Position numbers and translations under genes: made by a program. The notes under the pieces are model-generated. The model did no database searches, was not told where the DNA came from, and was given only the letters and a program-made list of their open reading frames with translations. This document shows, in pieces, positions 13,901-22,188 of a DNA stretch of 64,000 bases; position 1 is the stretch's first letter; every line of letters starts with the position of its first letter. Source of the stretch: G963667855 sp963667855 (GTDB taxonomy: Bacteria > Planctomycetota > Phycisphaerae > UBA1845); contig CAXXKI010000012.1 in assembly GCA_963667855.2 (NCBI GenBank), forward strand, positions 124,001-188,000, in the 5' to 3' direction.

Positions 13901-15343
13901 GCTGATATCGAACTCTGGTCCTGGGATATGCAGATAACCAATACCGATTTCGGCCAGCTGTTTGTTGAGGTTCTCGATCTCTGCGAAGATTACGGCTATG
14001 ATATTACGCAGGCGAATAATGGCAACTATTATCTCGGTGATGTGTTGCGTACCGCTAACACCGGTCTAAGCTGGGTAACCAACAACGTTGAAGGTTTTGA
14101 AGCTTTGCCGGAAGGCGAAATCCGAATGCAGATGCTTAAGGATGATAGTGCCGTTGGTGAAAGCCGGGCGTATGAAAACCTGAGTATCACTCCTGCAGTT
14201 GTTGCGGGACAGGTTGTTGGCAATTCGCAAGCTGTTGGTCTTCGTATTATCAACAGTCGCGGAGATACCGAGGCATACTGGAACGATACTCAAACGAATC
14301 TGTTTGACGAAGAACACATGTTAGCTGGTCCGGCGACGACTGAAACTCAGAGACTGGTTCGCATCCAGGATACGGATGTTCCGCAAGGTGGCGACAGCCA
14401 GATTCTGATTCGCGCCTATGACTTTGGTGCGACTAACGACACCGAGTTCTGGTTTGATAACTTCCATTATGAAACAGCAGTAGACTGTGATAATGATGGT
14501 CGTGATGACGTAGCTTTTATTACTGAGTACCCCATGTTCGACAAGAACAGTGACCTTATTCCTGACTGGTGTCAGGACTGCAACGGGGATTGCACCTTTG
14601 ACGCTGGCGGTACCAGTTGGACTGCAGCCTGTCTCAATGATGCTGAGATTGCTGCCGGTGCGCCGGACTGTAATGGAAACGGTATTCCGGACTACTGTGA
14701 CATTGATCAAACATTGCCTAACGAAGGAATGTTTAATGGAACTTGCATGGATACCCAGAGCTTCCCGAATTGCTACATCACCAAACTCGGTGGTGGAAGT
14801 TACGATCTGAACACCAACTCCATTCCGGATGATTGCGATGTCACCAGCGGTCTCGAATTCGACTGCAACGGTAACAGGCTGATCGATAGTGTTGAGGTTG
14901 CTGCAGGTACCGCTTTGGACGTCAACGCAGACGGTATCCCGGATGAATGCCAGGATGACTGCAACCATAACGGTGTTCCCGATGTGACTGACCTCGCTAA
15001 CGGTCTAACTGGTGGTGGAAGTCAGGACCGTTCGGGTGATCCTGGTGCGCCGGACTACGATGATATTCCGGATGAGTGCTGCCTCCACGCAGTTGATGGT
15101 GATATGGATGCTGACGGCGATGTTGACGCCGCGGACTTCAAAGCCATGCAGTGGTGTGCTGGCCAGAAAGGTCATGATGATGCCCAGCCGCAAGGTCGGG
15201 TTACTGGATCGGCCTTCGATGGTACAGCATGGAATGGTATACCTTGCGGTTGTGCTGACTTGAACGCTGATGGGTATGTGAACGAGATCGATATGTCTCT
15301 GTTCCACTACTACATCACGGGTCCGACAGCTGCTACTCCGTAA
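10967..15343 (+). CDS. Giant secreted Ca-binding-repeat protein with dockerin-like C-terminus
   Basis: A 1458-residue exported protein. The signal peptide (FCLGVSLATLAGLVLSPLAFA) ends near residue 30. Residues ~30-350 form a beta-rich domain of unknown type. About 18 short repeats of the form DCNxNGxPDxC follow in three blocks (~395-570, ~820-885, ~1165-1380). The Asp spacing is typical of calcium loops such as thrombospondin type 3. Between blocks lie two lectin/LamG-like beta domains (near GDFEDHAQFPPETYVAG and VYEDFSSFAVDTVIG). The C-terminus has two dockerin-type calcium loops, DMDADGDVDAADF and DLNADGYVNEIDM. Such proteins are typical of planctomycetes; adhesion or surface display is likely, but the ligand is unknown. 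GTG 10967 has GGAGG 10 bases before it; ATG 10979 is an alternative. A strong terminator follows. Confidence 0.85.
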   Translation: MRRLMDFRRFCLGVSLATLAGLVLSPLAFAADGNQSKKRMVEYKGRLYVAKDVSTTLKRLDPEKLAPLSQENTARSTSVTKQQTKVSPLRGKVIATPATKALNRADGIPTLSPEKGLRDAEDWVFFENLNDPSGAPGSFGDLLELETPGAGVPAILSISDTTLYNMSGNTTDYTGQTLALLVEFYDEYIPSAGGTSDPVHSTYLGGEIFTSAGPLPPGSYWTFYAVELDIPIALGADNKVFVSIVPGTIENDGTFDRFVEATADGTLSTLVAADEGSGPTVGEEKDGFYIDGSEHSGVDPAGDRIYTGYSGQWYFGSAAYNYALIKIQGGVFDDCANDGYPDAWEILCGEMFTDPAPHDCSTNAMCNFGWTILDPTTNGLFGDPFDIGYVFESECDLAPSNGIPDECDQNDCNTNGVPDACDMDCAALNPFNPTQTCLDAYPTTCGGFAGGDCDSNGTLDICQIDKNSTAPGGPFYCDPDLSTCASDCDNNGILDICDYMNCEGPGYPCWDCDEDGVLDGCELASGESLDCDNNGILDHCERVMYFDCNHNGQEDYCDIFHGLSNDLNTNGIPDECAAPEECAALWGDFEDHAQFPPETYVAGIDIDTSGSNWEGQGWITNATGDACSGDAAIQFKGSNTTETVFSDDFKLDEYGNTPDPVAEMSISFQARVDGAPDSTFDFLSGLIDRDNDFGLLLVYSSDISSNSLDVSPAFEPGHINVLDPVNGYVSTGVDIVIGQCYDMEVTLFASTQTMELRIDGAKVWSGYTWDEGVERLAYFSMQVWDNGNSDINTTGVPYSYLTYDNFTICEGGSRSMSCSEFLMPDGSPSQDCDSNGICDHFEAEKDLDGNGVLDHCEGYCYDCNNNHIPDAAEIAAGSAPDTNVNGIIDDCEFDFSVSNVYEDFSSFAVDTVIGIGNPAANSWTELIGGPAIIGNGSGFGTGNYLKVKWAPQDAEDEDTEQADRLTWVITPRMVNVEPADIELWSWDMQITNTDFGQLFVEVLDLCEDYGYDITQANNGNYYLGDVLRTANTGLSWVTNNVEGFEALPEGEIRMQMLKDDSAVGESRAYENLSITPAVVAGQVVGNSQAVGLRIINSRGDTEAYWNDTQTNLFDEEHMLAGPATTETQRLVRIQDTDVPQGGDSQILIRAYDFGATNDTEFWFDNFHYETAVDCDNDGRDDVAFITEYPMFDKNSDLIPDWCQDCNGDCTFDAGGTSWTAACLNDAEIAAGAPDCNGNGIPDYCDIDQTLPNEGMFNGTCMDTQSFPNCYITKLGGGSYDLNTNSIPDDCDVTSGLEFDCNGNRLIDSVEVAAGTALDVNADGIPDECQDDCNHNGVPDVTDLANGLTGGGSQDRSGDPGAPDYDDIPDECCLHAVDGDMDADGDVDAADFKAMQWCAGQKGHDDAQPQGRVTGSAFDGTAWNGIPCGCADLNADGYVNEIDMSLFHYYITGPTAATP

Positions 15344-15414
15344 GGTAAAGTATTGTCTGTTGAGTTAGCGGAGCTTCCTTTACGGGGGTTACCGTGAACT
15401 GAAAGCTTGTATTG

Positions 15415-15458
15415 CCCGCCCGTCCCGAGGTTACACTTGGGGCGGGCGGGTTTCTTTT
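15415..15458 (+). terminator. Rho-independent terminator after the giant repeat protein
   Basis: CCCGCCCGTCCC (15415-15426) pairs with GGGGCGGGCGGG (15439-15450), giving 12 bp with one wobble and a 12-base loop, followed by TTTCTTTTT. Confidence 0.9.
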
Positions 15459-15575
15459 TACGATATTTGTGTCGTTTGATTCTTCTGAGCGCGGTTGCCA
15501 AAACCTGCTCAACGCGCTATATATGGATGCTGGTTGCAGGTCTTCGATTGTGAGTACTGGTTTACAGGGGAAGTA

Positions 15576-16841
15576 ATGATGTCTACGGTCACCGATGCAA
15601 GTAACTCGTTTATCGCTAAAACCGATCCCGCGGCCTTTGAAATGCTCCAGGCTGAAGAGCGTAGACAGCACGGGACCATTGAACTGATCGCTTCTGAAAA
15701 CCACGTTTCACCCTCAGTGAGGGAAGCGGTGGGGTCTGTGTATACCAACAAGTACGCCGAAGGGTATCCTGGAAAACGCTACTATGGTGGTTGTGTAAAC
15801 ATGGATTCGGTTGAAGATCTGGCCAGGGACCGGGCTAAAAAGATGTTCGGCTGCGATCATGTGAATGTGCAACCACATTCCGGCAGCCAGGCGAATGCCG
15901 CCGTTTATCTGGCTCATCTGCAACCGGGTGACACAATTCTGTCGCTTGATCTTGCTCATGGAGGGCATTTATCCCATGGGTTGAAAGTCAACATAAGTGG
16001 CTTGCTCTATAACATTGTTCAATACGGCGTGGATCGGGAAACCGAGCAGTTTGATTACGCGGAGATTCGCCGTTTGGCCAGGGAGCATAAGCCGAAGTTG
16101 ATTATTTCCGGTGCATCCGCTTATCCGCGAGCCATCGATTTTGACAAGTTCAGCGAGATTGCCCATGAAGTGGGCGCTCTGCATATGGCCGACATCGCTC
16201 ATATTGCCGGATTGGTTGCGGTAGGGCTGCACGCATCTCCAGTACCGACGGCCGAATTCGTGACCACCACGACGCATAAGACTCTTCGAGGTCCGCGCGG
16301 TGGAATGATCATGTGCAAGGAGGAATACGCGAAGAAGATAGATTCCCGTATTTTCCCCGGTACGCAGGGTGGCCCGCTGATGCATTGCATTTTCGGAAAG
16401 GCCGTTGCGTTTGGTGAAGCTCTTCAGCCTTCGTTTAAGGAATACCAGCAACAGGTTTTGAAAAACGCCAAGGCTCTGGCAGAGTTCCTGGTAGCCAAGG
16501 GAAATCGGATCGTATCAGGTGGTACGGATAATCACCTGATGCTCGTTGATTTGCGACCCAATTATCCGCAGGTGACTGGAAAGGATGCTGAGGGCTGGCT
16601 GGAGCAGGCTGGGATTATCACCAACAAGAACATGATCCCCTTCGATGAGCGCAAGCCGATACACACCAGTGGGTTGCGTATTGGTACACCAGCTCTGACC
16701 ACTCGTGGCATGAAAGAGGATGAGATGAAGGTTATTGCTGATCTCCTCGACCAGGTATTGCGGAGTGAGGGCGAGGAAGCGGTCATTAGCAACGTTCACA
16801 GTAAGGTTGATGAGCTTTGCAATCAGTTTCAGCTCCCGTAA
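15576..16841 (+). CDS. glyA: Serine hydroxymethyltransferase
   Basis: A 421-residue PLP enzyme that interconverts serine and glycine while loading one-carbon units on tetrahydrofolate; cytosolic. Diagnostic segments are ELIASENHVSPSVREA, TNKYAEGYPGKRYYGGC, HSGSQANAAVY, and the lysine that holds PLP in TTTTHKTLRGPRGGMI. Length is normal for bacteria. ATG 15576 is preceded by AGGGGAAG, and conserved sequence begins ~12 residues later. An upstream extension to 15495 is unlikely. The lipoprotein gene starts 14 bases after the stop, so the two are probably co-transcribed. Confidence 0.96.
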   Translation: MMSTVTDASNSFIAKTDPAAFEMLQAEERRQHGTIELIASENHVSPSVREAVGSVYTNKYAEGYPGKRYYGGCVNMDSVEDLARDRAKKMFGCDHVNVQPHSGSQANAAVYLAHLQPGDTILSLDLAHGGHLSHGLKVNISGLLYNIVQYGVDRETEQFDYAEIRRLAREHKPKLIISGASAYPRAIDFDKFSEIAHEVGALHMADIAHIAGLVAVGLHASPVPTAEFVTTTTHKTLRGPRGGMIMCKEEYAKKIDSRIFPGTQGGPLMHCIFGKAVAFGEALQPSFKEYQQQVLKNAKALAEFLVAKGNRIVSGGTDNHLMLVDLRPNYPQVTGKDAEGWLEQAGIITNKNMIPFDERKPIHTSGLRIGTPALTTRGMKEDEMKVIADLLDQVLRSEGEEAVISNVHSKVDELCNQFQLP

Positions 16842-16855
16842 CAAAGGTACGTGGT

Positions 16856-17503
16856 GTGAAAAGGTCAATCCGACACGCTGTGTTGTGGCAGGTTACGAGT
16901 GTAGTTCTGCTTTTTGCGGCCGGTTGCTCCATGTCCGGAACGATCAGCTTCGACGAACTGAATTTCAAGAGGATTCCCACGCAAGGGCCTCTAATCAGCC
17001 AGGTGCCGGTTTCGGAATGCTTCTGGTGGGTGGATGAGGATAAAATCCGCCTGTCGCTTGGGTATGAGGAGGGTGTCGGACTCGGGGAGATGAACCACAA
17101 ACGGCTTGATTGTTCCTTTGTTCTTCCGGAGGCTCCGGCCGATCGTGCTCGAGATTACCAGGTCGATTCACAGATGATGCGCTGTTACTGGCGACGGGGG
17201 CCTGTGCATGATAGGTTTTCCTCAATTCGTGGAATTATCGCCATCTGGCTTGCTCCGGGAAATAAGCTGCACGGTCGGTTTCGACTGATTGCCGGGCAGG
17301 AGAACTTTCATATTCTGACAGGATGGTCTGATGTTGGGCAGGTGGTTTTATCAGGTGAGTTCGACGCGACCCATGATCCCAAACGCGGTGAAAAGATTTT
17401 TATCCGCAGTGAGGAGGACGGAATGGAGCGTTCCTTGCCGGAAAAAAGGGGAAGAAGTGGGCGAGCTCGTCCTAAAATGGTGATTGGACCGGAGTCGAAG
17501 TAG
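16856..17503 (+). CDS. Predicted lipoprotein, unknown function
   Basis: About 215 residues. GTG 16856 gives a classic lipoprotein signal: basic start (MKRSIRHAV), hydrophobic core (TSVVLLF) and lipobox AAGC (Cys24). AAAGG lies 8 bases upstream. The mature part has alternating beta-strand patterns and a very basic, probably disordered tail (EKRGRSGRARPK). I recognise no family. It directly follows glyA and precedes xseA by ~125 bases. Confidence 0.7.
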   Translation: MKRSIRHAVLWQVTSVVLLFAAGCSMSGTISFDELNFKRIPTQGPLISQVPVSECFWWVDEDKIRLSLGYEEGVGLGEMNHKRLDCSFVLPEAPADRARDYQVDSQMMRCYWRRGPVHDRFSSIRGIIAIWLAPGNKLHGRFRLIAGQENFHILTGWSDVGQVVLSGEFDATHDPKRGEKIFIRSEEDGMERSLPEKRGRSGRARPKMVIGPESK

Positions 17504-17629
17504 TCCACACTTGAATCGAACCATATGTATTTCCTTATAACAGTTTAACTTTGCTCGTATACTTGCGGTGCAGGTTGGGGTGTTTTTTTTATGCACGCTG
17601 TTGCTGGAATTCACTGTTGAGTGGTGGTG

Positions 17630-19189
17630 ATGGGCCGAAAACCATTTAATCCTGATTTAGCTGTTGGCGGTGGTGTCGGAAAACCGTCTTCCGCGGATAA
17701 TGGTATTTCCGTATGGGAAGTTACGCAACTTGTCAAGCGGGCGATTGAAGACTCTCTTCCCACGACGGTTCATGTTATCGGTGAACTGAGTAATACCAAA
17801 TTACACAGTAGCGGTCATCTATATTGCACACTCAAGGATGAAAGAAGTGAGCTCGCCTGTGTGATGTGGCGATCAGACGTGGCTCGGCTTAAGTTTGATC
17901 CTGCCGACGGTATGGACGTGCAGGTGAGCGGTAAAATCGGGTTGTTTGAAAAGAGTGGGCGATATCAGCTTTATGCGAGGTCAATGGTTCCCCAGGGGGT
18001 AGGAGCATTGGAACTTGCGTTTCGCCGGCTTTGTGAAAAGCTTCAGCAGGAGGGGCTGTTTGATGAAGCGTATAAGAAGCCTATACCGAAATACCCGCAG
18101 ACAGTAGCTGTCTTGACCAGCGAGACGGGGGCGGCGATTTGTGACATTATGGATACGTTAAAGCGCCGTTACCCATGTGCGAAGGTTGTGTTTTGCCCGG
18201 TGCCGGTGCAGGGGCAGGGGGCTGCTGGAAAAATCGCTCAGGCTATTCGCAGGGTAAATCGGCAGAGTAATTCACTCGGCGGTGTGGATGTAATGATTGT
18301 CGGACGTGGAGGGGGTTCCACCGAGGACCTGTGGTCCTTTAACGAAGAGGTTGTTGCCAGAGCGATTTTTGCCAGCGAAATTCCAGTTATCAGTGCTGTC
18401 GGACATGAATCGGATGTGTCGGTAGCGGACCTGGTGGCCGACGTGCGTGCGGCGACGCCGACTGCGGCGGCCGAGTTGGCTGTTCCACAATTGTCGGAAG
18501 TGCTGGAGGAGCTGTCATATCGCGAGTCTGTATTTTCTCGCAGTTTGCGACACAAACTTGAATTAGCCGCAACTCGGCTGGATTCCGTTGCCCGCCGTCA
18601 GCCCTTCAGCGATCCGTTGGTATTGATTCAGCGCCTGGGTAATCAGCTTGCTGATCTGAAGCTTCGTACGAAGGTATTGCTTGGCGATCAACTGAACGTG
18701 TATGTTCGGAAAATATCAGCGATGGCATTGAGTTTACAGGGACTGCATCCGAATCGTTACGTGGCGTTTCAAAAGAGCAGAGTGCTTGAAATAGATCACA
18801 GGTTACAGATGGTTTTGTCACGTAAACTGGCGATGGCCGACCGAGCAATCGTTAACGGGCAACAGAAGTTACAGCGGCGTAATCCTGAATTGCGTTTAAA
18901 AGGCGATGTGCAGCGTTTGCGGGAACTGCGGAGACGGTTGTTGCGGGGAATGGCGAACCTGTTGAAACAGGATGAAGAGCGAGTAAGCGGAGTAGGGGCG
19001 AGATTGCAGGCCATGGGACACAAGTCTACCCTGGCAAGGGGTTTTTCAATAACCAGGTTAAAGAAGGGCGGTTATTTGGTTCGTGGCTGCCAGGGGCTGC
19101 GGGAAGGGGATCGGTTGGTTACCGAGGTATTCGAAGGGACGATAGAGTCGCGGGTAGTGGATAGTGATCAGGGCGAATTATTCGATTAA
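17630..19189 (+). CDS. xseA: Exodeoxyribonuclease VII large subunit
   Basis: The catalytic large subunit of ExoVII, which degrades single-stranded DNA in both directions in repair. The N-terminal OB-fold (residues ~25-125, with VHVIGELSNTKLHSSGHLYC and ELACVMWRSD) binds DNA. The nuclease core carries PKYPQTVAVLTSETGAAICD, DVMIVGRGGGSTEDLWSFNE and AVGHESDVSVADLVADVRA, all typical of XseA. A long coiled-coil follows, then a C-terminal segment with LARGFSITR. The length of ~519 is slightly above E. coli. ATG 17630 and GTG 17621 are both possible. xseB follows after 32 bases, the usual pair. Confidence 0.95.
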   Translation: MGRKPFNPDLAVGGGVGKPSSADNGISVWEVTQLVKRAIEDSLPTTVHVIGELSNTKLHSSGHLYCTLKDERSELACVMWRSDVARLKFDPADGMDVQVSGKIGLFEKSGRYQLYARSMVPQGVGALELAFRRLCEKLQQEGLFDEAYKKPIPKYPQTVAVLTSETGAAICDIMDTLKRRYPCAKVVFCPVPVQGQGAAGKIAQAIRRVNRQSNSLGGVDVMIVGRGGGSTEDLWSFNEEVVARAIFASEIPVISAVGHESDVSVADLVADVRAATPTAAAELAVPQLSEVLEELSYRESVFSRSLRHKLELAATRLDSVARRQPFSDPLVLIQRLGNQLADLKLRTKVLLGDQLNVYVRKISAMALSLQGLHPNRYVAFQKSRVLEIDHRLQMVLSRKLAMADRAIVNGQQKLQRRNPELRLKGDVQRLRELRRRLLRGMANLLKQDEERVSGVGARLQAMGHKSTLARGFSITRLKKGGYLVRGCQGLREGDRLVTEVFEGTIESRVVDSDQGELFD

Positions 19190-19221
19190 AGCTTTAACTT
19201 TGAGATGGAAAACAGGGAATC

Positions 19222-19431
19222 ATGAGTAAGAAAGCGTTAAGTTTTGAGGATGCGTTGGCCGGGTTGGAAGAAATCGCCGACGAGATTGAACGCGGAGAGA
19301 TAGGTCTGGAAGAGTCTATTGCCAAGTATGAGAAAGGCATGAAGCTTCTTCAGCGCTGCCGGGATATTCTGGCAAGTGCTGAACAGCGGATAGTAAAACT
19401 GCAGTCGGAAGGTGATGAGAAAGAGGAATAG
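19222..19431 (+). CDS. xseB: Exodeoxyribonuclease VII small subunit
   Basis: A 69-residue partner of XseA. It has the family hallmark FEDALAGLEEIADEIERGEI followed by LEESIAKYEKGMKLLQRC, a helical hairpin that coats the XseA stalk. Normal length. It lies 32 bases after xseA on the same strand, with GGGAA before the ATG. Confidence 0.95.
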   Translation: MSKKALSFEDALAGLEEIADEIERGEIGLEESIAKYEKGMKLLQRCRDILASAEQRIVKLQSEGDEKEE

Positions 19432-19690
19432 TATCGCTCGTGGAATCGGCCAGCCGTGCTGGAACCAGTGTGTTTTCTCTGATTGGTGCGATGACTATGA
19501 CGAACGATTCGATCTTGCCTGTTTTTTCAGTGATGCCCATTATCAGTATATTGTGTAAGGGGCCGAAGTGTTTTAATCATCCCTGCTTGCCTAGTATGGT
19601 TAGCTTCGGCAATATGTAGCAGTTAGAGGGGCTGAGAATATCTAGATGTAGTGTCAATTCGTAGTTTTCGGACTCTTTTTTACGATTCTT

Positions 19691-19719
19691 TAAAGAGATA
19701 AAAACCCCACTGCCGATAC
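19691..19719 (+). promoter_or_regulatory. Candidate sigma-28 (FliA)-like promoter before the FlgM-like gene
   Basis: TAAA (19691-19694), a 17-base spacer, then GCCGATAC (19712-19719). The -10 part matches the FliA consensus GCCGATAA at 7 of 8 positions. The start-to-start distance is 21, two more than in E. coli. It lies ~225 bases before the FlgM-like start, in a ~510-base gap (19432-19944) with no other gene. Sites with identical spacing occur at 55207, 58066 and 61015. Confidence 0.45.
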
Positions 19720-19944
19720 TAGGAGCAGGGACAAGGAAGTTCCTATAAGGGCCACGATTCAAGGATGAATGTTGAGGTATGCGGTTGCGCTGCACCCTGG
19801 GAAGTTGCGGTATACATGAGGGTGTAATGCGGTCCGTAGTCAGTGCCCGGTTCGGAAAGGAATCGGACCGGTTGGGTATGGGCTTGTTACAGGGCCCGCT
19901 TGAATTGGCTTTTAGGGAGCGATGCTCACGTGGTGTGGCATACT

Positions 19945-20244
19945 ATGAATGAGATTAACCGCAGTTTGAAGTTGGCAGTTCCGATTGCTTCAACGCCGCC
20001 GCCATTGGCTTATGGCAAGAGGGGAATCGAAGAGGGTTTCACGGGGCAGGTGGGGGACTTGGTTGAGCTTTCCTCCAGAGGCTTGGCGCTTTCTGATCGC
20101 TTTGAGCGAGATGGAACGGAAGAAGACGGGATACGGATAAACAAGGTTGCCCGAATCCGTTCTGAATTGATAAGCGGCAATTACGATGTCAGCGGCAAAA
20201 TCGAAGCGGTATTGGATTCGTTGTTGGGGGATGTAATGGCGTAG
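19945..20244 (+). CDS. flgM: FlgM-like anti-sigma-28 factor
   Basis: About 99 residues. The C-terminal half matches the FlgM pattern: a VELSSRGLALS segment, then basic/hydrophobic helices RINKVARIRSELISGNYDV and SGKIEAVLDSLLGDV, corresponding to the family's K(V/I)xxLRxxIxxGxYxVDxxxIAxxLL. FlgM holds the flagellar sigma factor FliA inactive until it is exported through the flagellar hook-basal body. The N-terminal half is Pro-rich and probably disordered, as in the family. ATG 19945 fits; GTG 19930 is possible. No other flagellar gene is in the window. A strong terminator follows, so the gene is transcribed alone. Confidence 0.7.
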   Translation: MNEINRSLKLAVPIASTPPPLAYGKRGIEEGFTGQVGDLVELSSRGLALSDRFERDGTEEDGIRINKVARIRSELISGNYDVSGKIEAVLDSLLGDVMA

Positions 20245-20271
20245 AATCCGAGGTTACGCAAAACGATCAGG

Positions 20272-20307
20272 ACGCACCGCTTTCATTCGAAGGTGGTGCG
20301 TTTTTTG
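20272..20307 (+). terminator. Rho-independent terminator after the FlgM-like gene
   Basis: ACGCACCGCTTTC and GAAGGTGGTGCGT pair over 13 bp (two wobbles) with a 4-base ATTC loop, followed directly by six T. Confidence 0.92.
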
Positions 20308-20458
20308 TGTTATCACGTTTGAGAATTCAACTGCGTAAAGTTGTCCAGTTCTGATGGGGGACTTGACGTAAGAGAGGGGATAGAGCAATCTGAAGGGCGT
20401 GGGGAGCAGTCTAAAGTAAATCGCGATCGGAAGGAACCGATTGATTAAGGAGTTAAAA

Positions 20459-21703
20459 ATGTTGCGTTTCATGCTTGCGGTGGTTTGCCTTGGTGGATGG
20501 ATTTCGATTTCGGGGTGCCACAAGCCGGAGGCGAAGCTGTTGGAAGTACCCAAGGATTATTCCAGGGTATTACCTCCGGGAGAGCTGGCTTTGCGCAAAC
20601 TGACGGACCCGGCCACCTATCCCGATTTTTCAAAGGATTTTTACAATCGGGTTGCTTTGCGCGACGCGGTGTTTAACAGTCTGGAATATCTCAGTAAACC
20701 ATCGAGTGAGCAGTATTTCCCGTATGGTGAAATAACCCATGACGTTGCAGTTGCTTCGCTTGAACGATTCAGCGAGCTTTTAAACCAGATGCAGTCATTC
20801 AGTGAACTGGATCAGGTATTGAAGACCGAGTTCGATATATATCAATCGGTAGGGTGCGATGAAATGGGGACGGTGTTTTTTACCGGTTACTACTGCCCTA
20901 TTTTTGAAGGACGCAAGCAACGAGAAGGAGAATTTCAGTATCCGCTCTATGCGTTACCGCAGGATCTGGTGAAGGACGAAAAAGGATTAACGCAGGGTCG
21001 GAAAACGCAAGACGGTTCAATCGTGCGCTATGCTTCGCGGAAAGAGATTGAAGAAAGCGGTATGCTGGCCGGTCAGGAAATCGCCTGGCTCAAGGATCAG
21101 TTTGAGGCGTATGTAGTCTCAGTGCAGGGGTCCGCGAAGCTGCGGTTGGCTGACGGTTCCCTTTACGAACTGGGGTATGCGGGAAACAACGGGTATGACT
21201 ACACCTCGGTTGCGCGAATGATGGTTGCCGATGGCTTGATAGATGCCAATTCGCTTTCGCTACAGGCGATGATCAAATATTTTTCCGCCCATCCGGAAGA
21301 TGTTCATCGCTACTGCTGGGCTAATGAACGATATGTGTTTTTCCAGGAGATATCGGGAGGTCCGTTCGGCAGCATCGGTGTTCCGGTCGTGCCGTTCAGA
21401 ACGGTAGCTACCGATAAGGAAATATATCCGCGAGCGTGTCTTGCCTTTCTGCAGTCGAGGCTGCCTCACCTCGAGGGAAGACAGGTTGTAACGGCACCAT
21501 ATTCTTCGTTCGTCCTTGACCAGGATACGGGAGGCGCGATTCGTGCCGCCGGTCGGTGTGATATTTTCATGGGTGTGGGCGGAAAGGCTGAATCGCTGGC
21601 CGGACGTACCGGCGCCGAAGGAAAGCTGTACTACCTGTTTCTTAAACCGGAATATATGCCACAAGCAGCGGGCGACGAACAGCTTGAGCAAACCGGTGAA
21701 TAA
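20459..21703 (+). CDS. mltA: Membrane-bound lytic murein transglycosylase A (MltA family)
   Basis: A ~414-residue lipoprotein that cleaves peptidoglycan glycan strands to 1,6-anhydro products at the inner face of the outer membrane. The signal ends in lipobox SISGC (Cys20). The MltA domain contains FFTGYYCPIFEGRKQ and FEAYVVSVQGSAKLRLADGS. The C-terminal 3D domain has LDQDTGGAIRAAGRCDIFMG with the conserved Asp residues. Length fits the family. ATG 20459 is chosen because AAGGAG lies 8 bases upstream. It follows the FlgM-like gene but is separated from it by a terminator. Confidence 0.92.
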   Translation: MLRFMLAVVCLGGWISISGCHKPEAKLLEVPKDYSRVLPPGELALRKLTDPATYPDFSKDFYNRVALRDAVFNSLEYLSKPSSEQYFPYGEITHDVAVASLERFSELLNQMQSFSELDQVLKTEFDIYQSVGCDEMGTVFFTGYYCPIFEGRKQREGEFQYPLYALPQDLVKDEKGLTQGRKTQDGSIVRYASRKEIEESGMLAGQEIAWLKDQFEAYVVSVQGSAKLRLADGSLYELGYAGNNGYDYTSVARMMVADGLIDANSLSLQAMIKYFSAHPEDVHRYCWANERYVFFQEISGGPFGSIGVPVVPFRTVATDKEIYPRACLAFLQSRLPHLEGRQVVTAPYSSFVLDQDTGGAIRAAGRCDIFMGVGGKAESLAGRTGAEGKLYYLFLKPEYMPQAAGDEQLEQTGE

Positions 21704-21744
21704 CTGATCGGTGTTCAATAGTTGATAACCGTATTCTCCATGAG

Positions 21745-22188
21745 TCAGCGGCCTGGAGCAGGGGCGAGTTTGTAGATGGTTTCCTGTATAAGGCTGACGA
21801 AATCATTCAGTTTAGCCGGTTTGGTGAAGAATCCTGTGCAACCCAGCTGGGTCAGTTCCTCTACTTCCTCGTCCAGGTCCGAAGTGGTCAGAACGATTAT
21901 AGGTATCTCCTGAGGAATGTCCGTTTTCTTAAGTTCCTGCATTACCTGTTTACCGGTTAATTCAGGCATGTTTATATCGAGAAACATCAAGTCCGGTTTG
22001 GGATAGCAGTTTCGATCAGCGAATTCGTTACGGTGTAGTAAAAAATCGAGAGCTGCTTTTCCATTGGCAACAGTGGACAGCTTTACCGGAGGCATGTTGT
22101 TCTGTAAAGCTCTTGTGAAAACCTGTTGAACACAAGGGTCATTGTCTGCTAGTAGAATGTGTATTTTGTTGCAGCTTCCGCCAGGCAT
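21745..22188 (-). CDS. Single-domain response regulator (Rcp1-like)
   Basis: A 147-residue receiver domain with no output domain. The acidic pocket is LLADNDP, the phosphoacceptor lies in DLMFLDINMPELTG, the switch in VLTTSD and the conserved Lys in FFTKPAKL. The long insertion before the phosphoacceptor (LLHRNEFADRNCYPKPDL) is typical of Rcp1-type receivers that pair with phytochrome-like kinases. It overlaps the end of the kinase gene by 40 bases, implying translational coupling. It probably carries phosphate from one of the two upstream kinases. Confidence 0.9.
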   Translation of the reverse strand: MPGGSCNKIHILLADNDPCVQQVFTRALQNNMPPVKLSTVANGKAALDFLLHRNEFADRNCYPKPDLMFLDINMPELTGKQVMQELKKTDIPQEIPIIVLTTSDLDEEVEELTQLGCTGFFTKPAKLNDFVSLIQETIYKLAPAPGR

